Origin: Ursus arctos
Taxonomy: Eukaryota > Chordata > Mammalia > Carnivora > Ursidae
Direction: 5' to 3'
Assembly (NCBI RefSeq): GCF_023065955.2
Contig: NW_026622852.1
Span: 7,286,423 to 7,350,422 of the forward strand
Length of the DNA stretch: 64,000 nucleotides
The stretch's first letter is position 1; each line of letters begins with the position of its first letter. Below are positions 47,504-59,040 of this stretch, in pieces. The notes under the pieces are model-generated. The model worked only from the letters and a program-made list of their open reading frames with translations, had not been told where the DNA came from and searched no databases. The translations under genes and the position numbers were made by a program.

Positions 47504-48534
47504 CAGATGAAGTTATGAATTGCTGAACTTTTCATTTAAAATATTGTTATTACTTTGCCACATGGCTTTACAAACACATGTAATGAATGAAAATAACATT
47601 ATTCATCTGGTATGTGATAAAAATTTCCATAGATGATTATAAAAATAACAAACATGACATACTGGGAAAACTGGATGAGAATCAGCTATATTTTTAAATA
47701 ATAGATTCTACTTGATGAATTGGAAAACTGGAGGTTTTTATTATAATCTAGATATAATATGAAGAAAAAAATAATTTGTGCTTTACAGAACACCTGTGTG
47801 TTTACTTTATAATTATGTTCTTTTATGCAAAAATGTGAACAATATTTCTTTTGAGCTAGACAGAAAAATTCAGAATTAATTAAAATGGCATCCCCAGGAA
47901 AAGACATTTAACACATTTAACATTTAACACATTATTATAGGTTTTAACATATCCCATCATACCTAAAAATGGGCCATGCACATGTCCATCACACATGACT
48001 GTCTGAAAGGATCAAGTCAGGATATTTATGCTTTCAGACCAATAATGAAAGGGCACTTTGAGTTTGGTTAGCTGTTCAAACTTCTTCTCTGTCTCTTCAA
48101 CATTCTGCTTTTCTATTGCTAATGTTCATAAAATTGAATTGGCTGAAATATATGTTTTTATGTTCTATGAAAATTCCATCTTCTGTTGACAAATATCCTT
48201 ATGTCCTTAGAGTTCCCAAATGTATTTCCTGATGAAACACTTCCTCATAATTTTTATTACCAAGTATAAGAAATGTTTCTTATCTCCAGAGAAATTTTAG
48301 ATACTTTATTGTGATTTAATTTAATTAAGGAAATTTATTGTTATCTGAGATTTAATACTATTCATTATTTCATCATGCCCTGGCCTTCATAAAGAACATA
48401 AAAATATTTAACAAGAAGTTTCAGATTGCTAAATATGCATCAGGATCTCAACAGGGATATTCAGTATTACTGAATGAGATTTCTCTCTTTAGAAAGATTT
48501 AAGTTCATACTTCAATATAATAAATACCCTATAT
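47504..48534. other. Unassigned stretch
   Basis: A short repeated motif ttaacacattt lies at about 47908-47933. Nothing else was recognised. Confidence 0.4.
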
Positions 48535-49345
48535 GACCCACAACTAATATTATATTCAATAGTGAAAAACTGTCCCTTTAGTATCAGGAACAACACAAGG
48601 GTACCCACTATCACCACTCCTTTCCAACATAGTACTAGAAGTCCTACCCAGAGAGATTAGTCAAGAAAAAGAAAGAAGAGGCACCCAAATTGGAAAGGAA
48701 GAAATAAAACTGTCTCTGTTTGCTGATGATATAATCTTGCATATAGAAAATCCAAAAGAGTCCACCAAAAAAACTGCTGGAACTCATAAGCAAATTCAGT
48801 TTTAATAATTAATATATATGTATATGTATTTATATATGATGGAATCTTATTCAGTCTCTAAAAAGGAGGAAACCCTGCTATTTGTGATAACATGGATAGA
48901 CCTTGATGGTATAATCCTAAGTGAAAAAGCCAGAAAGAGGAAGACAAATACTGTATGATCTCACACACGGAATCTAAAAAACATCAAACTCAGAAACAGA
49001 GAATAGAATGGTGGTTGCCAGGGGCTAAGGACTGGAGGAAAAAAGGAAAAGTTGGTCAAAAGTAACAAACTTTCAGTTTTAAGAAGAATAATTTCCAGAG
49101 ATCTAATGTAAAGCATGGTGACTATATCATATTGTATACTTGAAAGTTGCTATGACAGCAGAGCTTTACTGCTATCACCATAGCAACAACAAAATAGCAA
49201 TTATGTGAGGTGAGGGCTATGTTAACTAACCTTATTGTGGTAAATATTTTACGATATATACATGCATCAGACCATCACATCCTACACCTTAAATTTACAC
49301 AATGTTATATGTCATCTATCTCAGTAAATCTGGGGAAAAAAAGAT
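48535..49345 (+). mobile_element. L1 LINE with internal deletion (ORF2 RT piece joined to 3' UTR)
   Basis: From 48535 to about 48800 it encodes RT sequence including the FADD motif (about 48719-48730). It then passes through an AT patch (48801-48838) into a late-ORF2 and 3' UTR segment (gaatcttattcagtctctaa, ataacatggatagaccttga, atggtggttgccaggggcta). It ends with the old L1 terminus tatctcagtaaatctgggg and poly-A. More than 1 kb of ORF2 between the two parts is missing. Confidence 0.85.
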
Positions 49346-50084
49346 CAAAGTCGAAGACACACAATTCATTTTATTTTAAGTCAGTCAGAGCAAGCATTTG
49401 CCAAATCCATGTTAACTAAATTGGTACTTCATTTAAAATGAAAGAGGGAACTCTGAATGTCTACTTTCATTTTTGTATTATCATTAAAAGTATATGAATA
49501 ATAATTATTTTAAGTAAATTGAAATTTTGATGAATTAAATGTTTCTTTAGGATAAATATTTTAATACATTTTATGAAGGTGTATAAATCTTTTAGTACCA
49601 TTGTTTATATTGTATTTAATGTATAATTGTTCTTTGGACAGTGAGCATGATCTTTAAAATAGGCAGGTTTTGAAAGTGAAGTGGCAGCTGCTGCTTAGGA
49701 AATGCTAGAAAGACTCTGAACAAATATATTTCCTAATCAAAAGGAAACTGAGAAAAAGGAAAATGCCTTTCTTTAATAGAGTAGTCAGAAGTTACCTTCT
49801 TTTTATTAGGAAAAAAAAATACATTCACAACTATATGACTCTGTTATTTTAATTCTTTCTTCTCTCACTCAGAGAAAGGGAAGATATGATCTAAAGAAGC
49901 TCACAAAACAGGAAAGGGGATTTTCCCTGCACTGAATGAGGAGAAAATCAGCCATAAATTGAAATATCCAGAGTTTGTATGTAGGTGACAAAATAAGAAT
50001 ATTGGCAGCAAGATATTTAGCAACCTGTCTTTTTAGGTAAATATAAGATGTGAGTATAAAGAAATGTGATTGGTTAAAAAAATG
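49346..50084. other. Unassigned spacer
   Basis: No recognised gene or repeat. Confidence 0.4.
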
Positions 50085-50600
50085 GGTAACAAAATGTAAT
50101 AAAAGGCATCCAAATCAGTAAGGAAGAAATAATACTTTTACTATTTGCAGATGACATGATATTCTATATAGAACACCTGAAAGACTCCACTAAAAAACTG
50201 CTAGAACTGATAAACAAATTCAGTAATGTCACAGGATACAAAATCAATATACAGAAATCTGTTGTATTTCTATATACCAATAATGAAGCCACAGAAAGAG
50301 AAATTAAGGAATCAATCCCATGTATAATTGCACCAAAACCAAAAGATACCTAGGAATAAACCTAACCAAAGAGGTGAAAGATGAGTACTCTGAAAACTAT
50401 AAAACACTGATGAAAGAAATTGATGACACAAAGAAATGGAAAGACATTCATTGCTCCTGGATTGGAAGAACAAATATTGTTAAAATGTCTATACTACCCA
50501 AAGCGATCTACACACTTAGTGCAATCTGTGTCAAAATACCACCAGCATTTTCCACAGAGCTAGAACAAACAATCCTAAAATTTGTATGGACCACAAAAGA
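50085..50600 (+). mobile_element. L1 LINE ORF2 fragment (RT region)
   Basis: Frames 50156-50353 and 50320-50700 give RT-downstream ORF2 sequence ([60 protein letters not shown]). The upstream FADD motif is present as ttgcagatgac at about 50143-50153. Both ends of L1 are absent. ORF2 stops abruptly in an A-rich tract at about 50600. Confidence 0.88.
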
Positions 50601-50692
50601 CAAAAACAAACAAAAAAAAACAGAAAACAACAACAAAAAAGCAAAAAACAAAAAACAAAACTCACACACACATAGAAACAAAAAGATGGTAA
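50595..50692. repeat. A-rich (AAAAC)n-like tract
   Basis: Units such as aaaac and caaaaa, with a short CA run, follow directly where the L1 ORF2 fragment breaks off. Confidence 0.85.
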
Positions 50693-50841
50693 GGATCTAA
50701 GTGGAATACTGTCCACTTTCAAAGAATCCAAGTGGCATTGTTCCCTTTCATAGCGTCACTGAAAATTGCACACAGAATATAATCTTTTTTCCACTACTCT
50801 GAAATATTTTAGCTCCAACTGTCAGAGGGAGTTAAAAATGT

Positions 50842-50995
50842 TAGGATATAGTACAATGGAAAGAGCTTGTGATTTGTAATTAGTCGTGGGGGTTCTGACT
50901 CCAGTTTTGCTCCTTGTAAAGTATATTACCTTGAGCAACTAACATGAGCCTCACTTTCGGTAATCCCACTTTGCAGTCGAAAGAATGATATAATA
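50842..50995 (+). mobile_element. MIR SINE
   Basis: gtacaatggaaagagcttgt, gttctgactccagttttgct and ttaccttgagcaactaacat follow the MIR head and core in sense. Confidence 0.78.
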
Positions 50996-51426
50996 AAACA
51001 GATTTAATTACCTGATACCTACTCAATAGTCAATTTCTATCCTCTTTTCTCTTCTCCATCATGAATAAAACCAAACTGCCAAATCCTTAACAGGAACAGT
51101 CACTACCTTTTCAAAATTGTTTCTCACTAATTTACAAGTCCCACTTTTACATATAACCTATCCTTGAAACAAATTTAACTCCTTAAACATGCTTCTGGTA
51201 ATCTTTCCTGCCTTGTATTCATGTAGTGTGTTCTAATAAAGCACACTCCCCTAAAACTCAGTTGAATCTATTATAATTTTACCTATCATTCACTGTTGAA
51301 GTAGCAAGTACCACTGAAAGAATGCCCTACATACAGATGGGTAGGAGTCCTTCCTTTATGCTTTAATATAACCGGATTTCTACTTCTTTGGACACTTTTT
51401 CACATCATAGACGACATGTATACCAT

Positions 51427-51469
<43 letters not shown>

Positions 51470-52497
51470 TATTTGAGGGCAGGAGCAGTAGTTTATCTTG
51501 AAGTCTTCCACACGAGATACCCCTAGTTGGTATTCAAAAAAGGTGTTTGGGGTAACTGTCTGTGAAATAAGAACTACAAAATTGTTCTGTATTCCATCTG
51601 AAATTTGTAATACAAACAGATTCTCAAGAAGCTCCACAGTGTGAAGAATTTTAAAGTCAATGCTCTTTTCTATTTAAATAAGAAAACAAGGTGTTCTGTG
51701 CTATCATGCTGTTTGTTTTAAAAAGTCCAATATAAAAATACTAAAACCAACTTTTTGCTGAACTCATTTTTGTAACTTATTTATCCTACTTTTATTTATG
51801 TGGGACATTTGAGTGCTTTTCAAATTAAAAGAATTTCTCTCCCTTACTTTTTCTGTCCTGCTTTAAAAAATCCACAAAAAAATATACTTCACGGCCTTGA
51901 TGCTGTTCGTACCTTAAATGATAAAAGACTTAGATTGTCATTTTTGACAACCGAATCTAATTTAAACTATCACATGTTGTATTATTATTTTTCTAATTGC
52001 TGTTCAATTTTTACTTTTTTCATAGTTCCCTTCCTAATAATCAGTCATATTATGATATTAATAATTTGGCAATATTGTTGCTACTTTACTGTATGTTCTT
52101 GTATAAATTTGTAATCATTTTGTACATATAACTGTTTAGTTAGTTTTAAATTTAATATTACAACAAAAAGCGCATCTCCACATTATCACATATGCTTTGG
52201 ATTTACCATTTTTAGTGCCTACAAGATAGGCTATAACCATCCTCCAAATTTGGGATATTTAGAATTATTTCTTATTAAGTTAATTTTTTGTTATCTTTTG
52301 CTTTCTTTCCTTTTACTGAGTTTGCTTTTTGCATTGACCTTAACTGTATGAATTGAATCAATTTCATTTAATTAATTAGAGCATCCCCTCTACCGTATCT
52401 TGTTCTGTGTCCTAAAGGTTTATACCAAATGTTTCCTAACTTCTGCTCTTCAGCAACTGAATCCTGAGGCAGAACATTCTTCATAATGAGGCCATGC
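50996..52497. other. Unassigned stretch apart from a (TTTA)n microsatellite
   Basis: Apart from the (ATTT)n run at 51425-51470, no gene or repeat family is recognisable. Confidence 0.4.
51425..51470. repeat. (ATTT)n microsatellite
   Basis: About 11 uninterrupted attt units. Confidence 0.95.
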
Positions 52498-52685
52498 ATG
52501 CAGCTCAGATCACCTGGTTTGAGTCCCAGCTTCACTGTATCTTGGCTTTATCACTTTGGCTGCTGTACTCTTCAGTGTTTCTGCCTTCTCGTCCTATAAA
52601 GCAAGGGTGATGATAGTAGCTTCCTTAAGATGGGGGATTAAATTAGCAAATGCGTATAAATCACAAGTTTGTGAAATGGGTACAT
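52498..52685 (+). mobile_element. MIR SINE, diverged
   Basis: gatcacctggtttgagtccc and cttctcgtcctataaagcaa, then gggtgatgatagtagcttcc, match the sense MIR order. Confidence 0.7.
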
Positions 52686-53042
52686 AATACATATATTAAT
52701 ATACCAGGAGCCCCCAGTGACCTGCTATAGAACTGATATTCTTGGCTGTGTCTTGGTCAATAATTTTGATTAATGGCTTGGCTGAAGACATTAATATGCT
52801 AATGACATCTGGAGATAATATGAACAGAGGTGTTAAAGCTCTATGAGCAGTATGGTCTGTTGGGTTAGATGATCTGAAAAGATTTATGAACCCTGGAAGT
52901 CAGGTTATGAGCATGCTTACAGCCTAGGAATCTAGGATTTAAGGTTTAGTGTATTTTCATCTTTATAATGATTAAGTGAATAATAATAAAAAAATGTCTT
53001 AATATGTCAATTATATTTCAATAGAAAAAGAAAACCATGTCC
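52686..53042. other. Unassigned spacer
   Basis: No recognised gene or repeat. Confidence 0.4.
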
Positions 53043-55815
53043 TTTTTAAAAAAATGATGTATAATTGACATGCAATATTACATTAATTTCAGGTGTATAA
53101 CATAGTGATTCAACATTTGCATGCATTATGAAATGAACACCATAATAAGTCTGGTTACCAGCTGTCTCCATATATAATATTATTGACTATATTCCCTATG
53201 CTGTAAATTATATACCCATAACTTATTTTATTTTATAGCTGGAAGATTATATTTCTTGATCTCCTTTACCCATTTTGTCCCCCTCATCTCTTCCCCTCTG
53301 GTGAGCACCAGTCTGTTCTCTGCATCTATGAATTTGGATTTTGTTTTTTGTTTGTTTTAGATTCCATGTATAAATGAAATCCAGTGATACTGTCTTTCTC
53401 TGTCTGACTTATTTCACTTAGCCAGATGCACTCAAGGTCCATTCGTGTTGTTGCAAATGGCAAGATTTCATCCGTTTTGTCTGTGTGTGTTTGAGTAGTA
53501 TTCCATTGTATTTACAGCACATCTTCTTTATCCATTCCTCTATGGGTGGGCACTTAGACTGTTTCTATAATTTGGCTATTGTAAATAATGCTGCAATAAA
53601 CGTAAGGAAGCATATATCTTTTTGAGTTAGTGCTTTTGGGTTTTTTTTGTTTTTGTTTTTTTATAGGTTTTTTCATTTTTTTCAGATAGATACCCAGTGG
53701 CAAAACTACTGGATCACATGGTAGTTCTATTTTTAATTTTTTGAGAAATCTTTATGCTGTTTTCCATAGTGGCTGCACCAATTTACATGCCCACTGACAG
53801 TGCACAAAAGTTCCCTTTTCTCCACATCCTTGTCAACACTTGTTTTTTCTTGTCTTTTTGATAACAGCCATCCTAACAGATGTAAGGTGTTATATTGTTG
53901 TGGTTTTGATTTGCATTTCCCTGATGATTAGTGATGTTGAGCATCTTTTCATATAATGTTGGCCATCTGTATATACTCTCCGGAAAAATACCTATTCAGA
54001 TCCTCTGCCTATTTTTTAATTAGATTGTTTGGGTTTTTTTTTTTTTAATTGTTGTTCTTGTTGTTATTGAGTTGTATGAGTTTTCTGTATATTTTGGTTA
54101 TTAACCCTTTATTGGATATATTATTAACCCTTTATTGGATTATTAACCCTTTATTGTATATATTTTTTGTAAATATATTTCTCCCATTTAATAGTTTGCC
54201 TCTTCATTTTGTTGATGGCATCTTTCACTTGCAGATTTTAGTTTGTTGTAGTCCCAATTGTTTATTTTTCTTTTGTTGCTCTTACCTTTGAATTCCGATC
54301 CAAAAAGGCATTGCTAAGACCTGTGTCAAGGAGCTTACTGCCTATGTTTCCCTCTAGGTGTTTTATGGTTTCAGGTTTTACATTCTAGTCTTTAATTCAT
54401 TTTGAGTTAATTTTTGTATAGGGTATAAGATAGTGGTCCAGTTCCATTCTTTTGCATGTGGCTGTTTAGTTGTCTCAACACCATTTACTGAAGAGACTGT
54501 CCTTTTCTTATTGTATATTCTTGGCTCACTTATCACAAATTAATTGACCATATATGTGTGGGTTTATTTCTTGGCTCTCTATACTGACCTTTTGATCTAT
54601 GTGTCTGTTTTTATGCCAATACTACCCTGTTTTGATTGCTATGTAGTACAGTTTGGAATTGGGGAGCGTCATATCTCCAGCTTTGTTCTTCTTTCTCAAA
54701 ATTGTTTTGTCTATTCAGGATCTTTTGTGATTCCATATAAAATTTTAAATTATTTGTTCTCATTCTGTAAAAAATACCATTAAAATTGAATCTGTAGATT
54801 GAATCCATAGATTGCTTTGGGTAGTATGGACACTTTAACAATATTATTTCTCCCAAACCATGAGCACAGAATATCTTTCCATTTATTTGTGTCTTCTTCA
54901 GTTTCTTTCATCAATGTTTTATTGTTCAGTGCACTGGTCTTTCACCTCCTTTGTTAAATCTATTCTTAGATACTTTATTATTTTTGATATGATTGTAAAT
55001 GGAATTTTCCCCTGATTTCTCTTTCTGATAGTTATTAGTGTGCAGAAATGCAAAAGATTTTTCTATATTAATTTTTATACTGCAACTTTACTGAATTCAT
55101 TTGTTAGTTCTAACAGTTTTTGGGTGGAGCCTTTAGGGTTTTCTCTATATAGTATCATGCCATCTGCAAATAGTTTTATTTCTTTATTCAATTTGGATGT
55201 CTTTTATTTATATTTTTATTATCTAGTTGCTCTGGCTAGGAATTCCAATACTATGTTGAACAATAGTAGGGAGGGTAAGCATTCTTGTCTTGTTCCTGAT
55301 CTTAGAGGAAAAGCTTTCATCTTTTTATCATTGAGCATGATATTAGCTGTGGTTTGTCATTTACGGCCTTTACGATGTTGAGGTATGTTCTCTGTTAAGC
55401 ATTTTTATCCTAAATGGATGTTGAATTTTGTCAAATGTTTTTTCTGCATCTGTTGAGATGATCCTAAGATTTTTGCCTTTCAATTTGTTAATGTGGTATG
55501 TCACACTGATTGCAAATGTTGAACGACCCTTGCATCTCTGGAATAAATCCCATTTGATCATGGTGTACGATCCTTTCAATATATTTTTAAAATCAGTTTG
55601 CTAGCATTTTGTTGAGGATTTTTGTGTCTATGTTCCTCAGGAAGATCGGCCTATAATTCTTTTTTATGTGGTGTCTATCTGGTTTTAGTATGAGGGTAAT
55701 GCTAGCCTTGTAACATGAGTTTGGAAGCATTCCTTCCTCTTTAATTTTTCTGAGGAGTTTGATGATAGGTATTAAATCTTTGAATGCTTGGTAGAATTTG
55801 CCAGTGAAGCCAGAG
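53043..55815 (-). mobile_element. Long antisense L1: 3' UTR and most of ORF2 back to the RT domain
   Basis: On the minus strand this is an L1 3' UTR followed upstream by ORF2. Minus-strand frames give [20 protein letters not shown] (55593-55844), the RT motif [16 protein letters not shown] (55370-55579, aspartate retained) and C-terminal sequence. The active-site motif reads FADG instead of FADD (codon at 55159-55161 in reverse), and stops are frequent. A local triplication of about 24 bp lies at 54095-54165. Confidence 0.9.
54095..54165. repeat. Three-copy local tandem repeat inside L1
   Basis: ttaaccctttattggatata, then ttaaccctttattggatta, then ttaaccctttattgtatata occur in a row. An unexpanded L1 would have one such unit. 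Confidence 0.88.
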
Positions 55816-56189
55816 TAAAGTAAAAAAATGGTATCTGCCAGCACGTCTGTCTTTGAGGAATTTCAACTGTTTCCTGCACCTCCAGTAATTGCTTTTAGAT
55901 TTGCAAATGAATCGCCTTCACGCACAGTCTAGGTGCTTTTCACACTGCTATTTTTTTCCTGGGTTTCAGAGTGAGTAAAACTACACAGGAGCCCTCTTAA
56001 AGGGGGAATCTCAGTTTCCTAAAGCACTTTGGATGTTAGCCCTGTTGGTTTTCTAAGCCAGACATTTTGGGAGCTCACCTCTCTGGTACATATTCCAGCG
56101 GTTGGGGTGCCTGATGTGGGACACCAACATCCTACTCCTCCAGGAGAAGTGCCAGACTGGTGAGCTTCCTCCCTATTGTGTGTTGCTGC

Positions 56190-56220
<31 letters not shown>

Positions 56221-56410
56221 ATTTTTGATGAGACTGTGTCTCTGCCTCTGCTACCGCTCTCAATGTGGTCTTTTAATTCTTTATTGTGGAGAAGCAGTTG
56301 ATCTAGTTTTTAGATCTTTTTCAGAGGGAAGTGATCCATACGTAGCTAGAGATGTGTGTCCATGGGATGAGGTGGTTCAGGATCTTTCTATGCCGCCATC
56401 TGGCGAGGTA
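55816..56410 (-). mobile_element. Probable L1 5' end (5' UTR), antisense, adjoining ORF2
   Basis: Text such as ttggatgttagccctgttgg, ttggggtgcctgatgtggga, tctttttcagagggaagtga and tatgccgccatctgg matches, as I remember it, a reversed old L1 5' region. In sense orientation that region starts near a CAGATGGCGGC-type box. It lies in the same orientation as the ORF2 part at 53043-55815, without ORF1 or the ORF2 endonuclease between. The family name is not certain. Confidence 0.6.
56192..56220. repeat. Uninterrupted run of 29 G
   Basis: 29 consecutive guanines follow ttgctgccc. The neighbouring old L1 5' end would be expected to have only a short G-rich patch here. Confidence 0.93.
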
Positions 56411-57779
56411 CTATTCACATTGCAGATGCCACATGGAGAGTAACCGCAAAACTTGATTTTTTCAATGCAGTGCTTTTCCAAGCCAGTCTTTATGTCAGTC
56501 CTCAAGTGCATGTCAGTTTGTTCTGTTTCTTTTTGAAATTAAGACTATTTCATATCTGGTTTTATCTTCTCACAGCCACACATTTCTTACTACCCTCTCT
56601 GTTAACATGTTTGCTCTGACTTTACAAGTAGGAGTGATCTTACTGATTTTCTATTGAACTAGGTAGAGAAATAGCCTTGTATTATCTCCATAGATAGTTG
56701 GCCTTCCCAAGTCATTTATCAATTCCTATTACCATGAATACAGGAGTAATTGAAATTCTGTGTTACCATCACCCACCACTGATGTGACTTGAATTCTTCC
56801 CTGTGATACTTTCCTATCTCTTCTTATTGTACAATAACTTCTTTTGGTAATTTAAGCACGTTTTGAATATTCCAATTCAGTTTTGTGTGATGTGAGGCAC
56901 ACGGATGTTCTGCAATGCTTCTATAAAATATTTCATAGAAAGAAAGAAGTTTAATATATGACAAGCATATTATTACTAGATGTGCTCCAATGTGGAACAT
57001 GTGAGATTATACAGAAATTGAATAGAGAAGCTTCATGTTTATCTTTTCTCTGACCGATAATGGAAAAATGCCTCTAGCTAAACTTAATAAAATATTTCCT
57101 GTATGGCGCTGTATTTTTCTCCACAAAGTAGGCAAGTTAGGCCTGCCATAGGCTTGATGATTCTGTGAGAAATCAAATACAGAAGTGTTTAACCGTATTT
57201 CAGCAAAACTTTCCTTGTGAGCTAAAGAGTTGTATCACTAAGTATTCACTTTTCTCCCATTCCAGTCACTCACACGAAAGTCATCAACTTGGGGGTCTGG
57301 GGTTTTCTGAATGTTGGGTTCTTAAATCCATTTGACACTGTTGAAGTTTTTAAGTCCACAGATTGAGGTTACTGCACTTTAGGCTGACCTTTATGAAAGA
57401 ACAGGGAAAGTTGCATCCGCTCATTGGTGTCTTTGAGCTTAAGGCTATACTTTGCACTGCTTATTTATTGTTTTAGCAGCTTACTGAATGAATTCAAACT
57501 TAATTCCTGCACAAGTCATCATTCACCCCAATTTATGTTAACTACATGCATAACCCATCCTAGTTCACTCAAAAAGTATATATTCCTTTCAAAAATAAGA
57601 CTTCTTCTTGAAATCATACTACTAAATCCTTTAACTAAATATTTCTGGAATCTCTTCTTTCTTTTCCAAGTATTATCATTGTCATAGTCCAAATATTCAT
57701 AAACTCTCTGCTAATGACCAGAGCATACCGTCTCCTCTTTCTCATGCTACACTGTTCCAGATAGATCTTTGTTAAAAGA
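56411..57779. other. Unassigned stretch
   Basis: No recognised gene or repeat. The short frames here (for example 57424-57687) have no family features. Confidence 0.4.
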
Positions 57780-57831
57780 AATTCTTGTATCTAACTTTCA
57801 TGTTTAGTACCTTCCAGTGATTTTCCGTTAA

Positions 57832-57872
<41 letters not shown>

Positions 57873-58080
57873 AATCTATGCACCTTCAATACAAGACCCT
57901 TCTTAATGAAAACCTTTCTAGTTCCTTTTATTACCACCACTCACTTTGAAAATTACTTCTAGTTCCCAAAACACTGAATGCTCATCCATATCCCTGATTT
58001 TTGTATCAATCCTCTTCCTAAACTTTCTTCCCACTACCATGTGGCCAACTTCCTACTTAAAAATCAGATCCTGTGATTCT
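57780..58080 (+). mobile_element. Possible L2 fragment interrupted by a CA repeat (weak)
   Basis: Wording such as taccttccagtgattttccg and ctaccatgtggccaacttcc is loosely L2-like in sense orientation. The support is weak. Confidence 0.3.
57832..57870. repeat. (CA)n microsatellite
   Basis: About 19 uninterrupted CA dinucleotides. Confidence 0.97.
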
Positions 58081-58191
58081 CCAATGTCTTATATAAATGA
58101 ATGTATTCTCATCTACACTTAAATTATTTGTTGTTAGTATTTTCATGATCAATGTACAATATATTTTAATGTGTTATAAATGAACTTAAAA

Positions 58192-58217
58192 GCAAAGATG
58201 GTCTAAACCATCTTTGC
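58192..58217. repeat. Perfect inverted repeat, 11-bp arms, 4-base loop
   Basis: Arm gcaaagatggt at 58192-58202 pairs exactly with accatctttgc at 58207-58217 around loop ctaa. Confidence 0.9.
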
Positions 58218-59008
58218 ATGTTAAGTCTTGCAAAATATCCTACACATATGTGCAATGCATTTTAAATAGATTTGAATTCAATTTTTTTACACTAATTTTT
58301 ATTATTTACTCACTGTGGGATAAAAATTTGTTTTATGAGTATATGATTATTTGTCAAATAGTGGTATAATACTTTCATGCAATGTGACTTAGAAATTCAA
58401 TTACATATATGAATGGTCACATCTAATTTATGCATATCAACTCATTTCTCCTTCTTTGAAAAACCAGAATTCCAAGGGCCGTTCCTGCTCAGAAAATGTT
58501 GCTTATGCTCTAGAGCTTTATCAATGAAATTTCTCCAAACCTCGTCTCAATTTTATCCTTCGCAGTTGAAGTCCTTCTTTAGACTTCATTCCTTGATGAA
58601 ATTCCCTGTCAGAAGCTCTTCCAGTTTCCTACTAATGTACCCCTGCTTTTGTTCTTTGTGCCTCCTTTATAAGAGTGAATGAATACTATTAAGTAATTGT
58701 TTTTATATTACTTACTAAACTATAGTTCTCATTATGAACTACCTCTTATCATGAAATGAGGTAGTGCTTTCTGTTTAACTAGGAAAAATAATCTCTAAAT
58801 GTATTATTACACCCATGGAAAACATCATTCTGAATTATAAACAAGTAACTTAACATGCCGACTTACTTGAAATCTAAGAGAATGTGTTTTTTAATTAAAA
58901 TACTGAATTTTGGAAACATTAATGAAAACAGAAACATACTCATATAACATGAGAGGCCAAAGGTGTTTTAGAGACTATATGTTTCCACCCTTTAAGTTTA
59001 GAAATTTA

Positions 59009-59040
59009 AAATAAAACAAACAAACAAAACAAACAAAAAA
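59009..59040. repeat. (CAAA)n simple repeat
   Basis: Repeated aaac/caaa units. Confidence 0.8.

Noticed and set aside
58738..58765. tgaggtagt next to an 8-bp inverted repeat, similar to the let-7 microRNA seed
   Set aside because: Only the seed-like bases match. The following bases differ from let-7 and the stem is far too short for a microRNA precursor.
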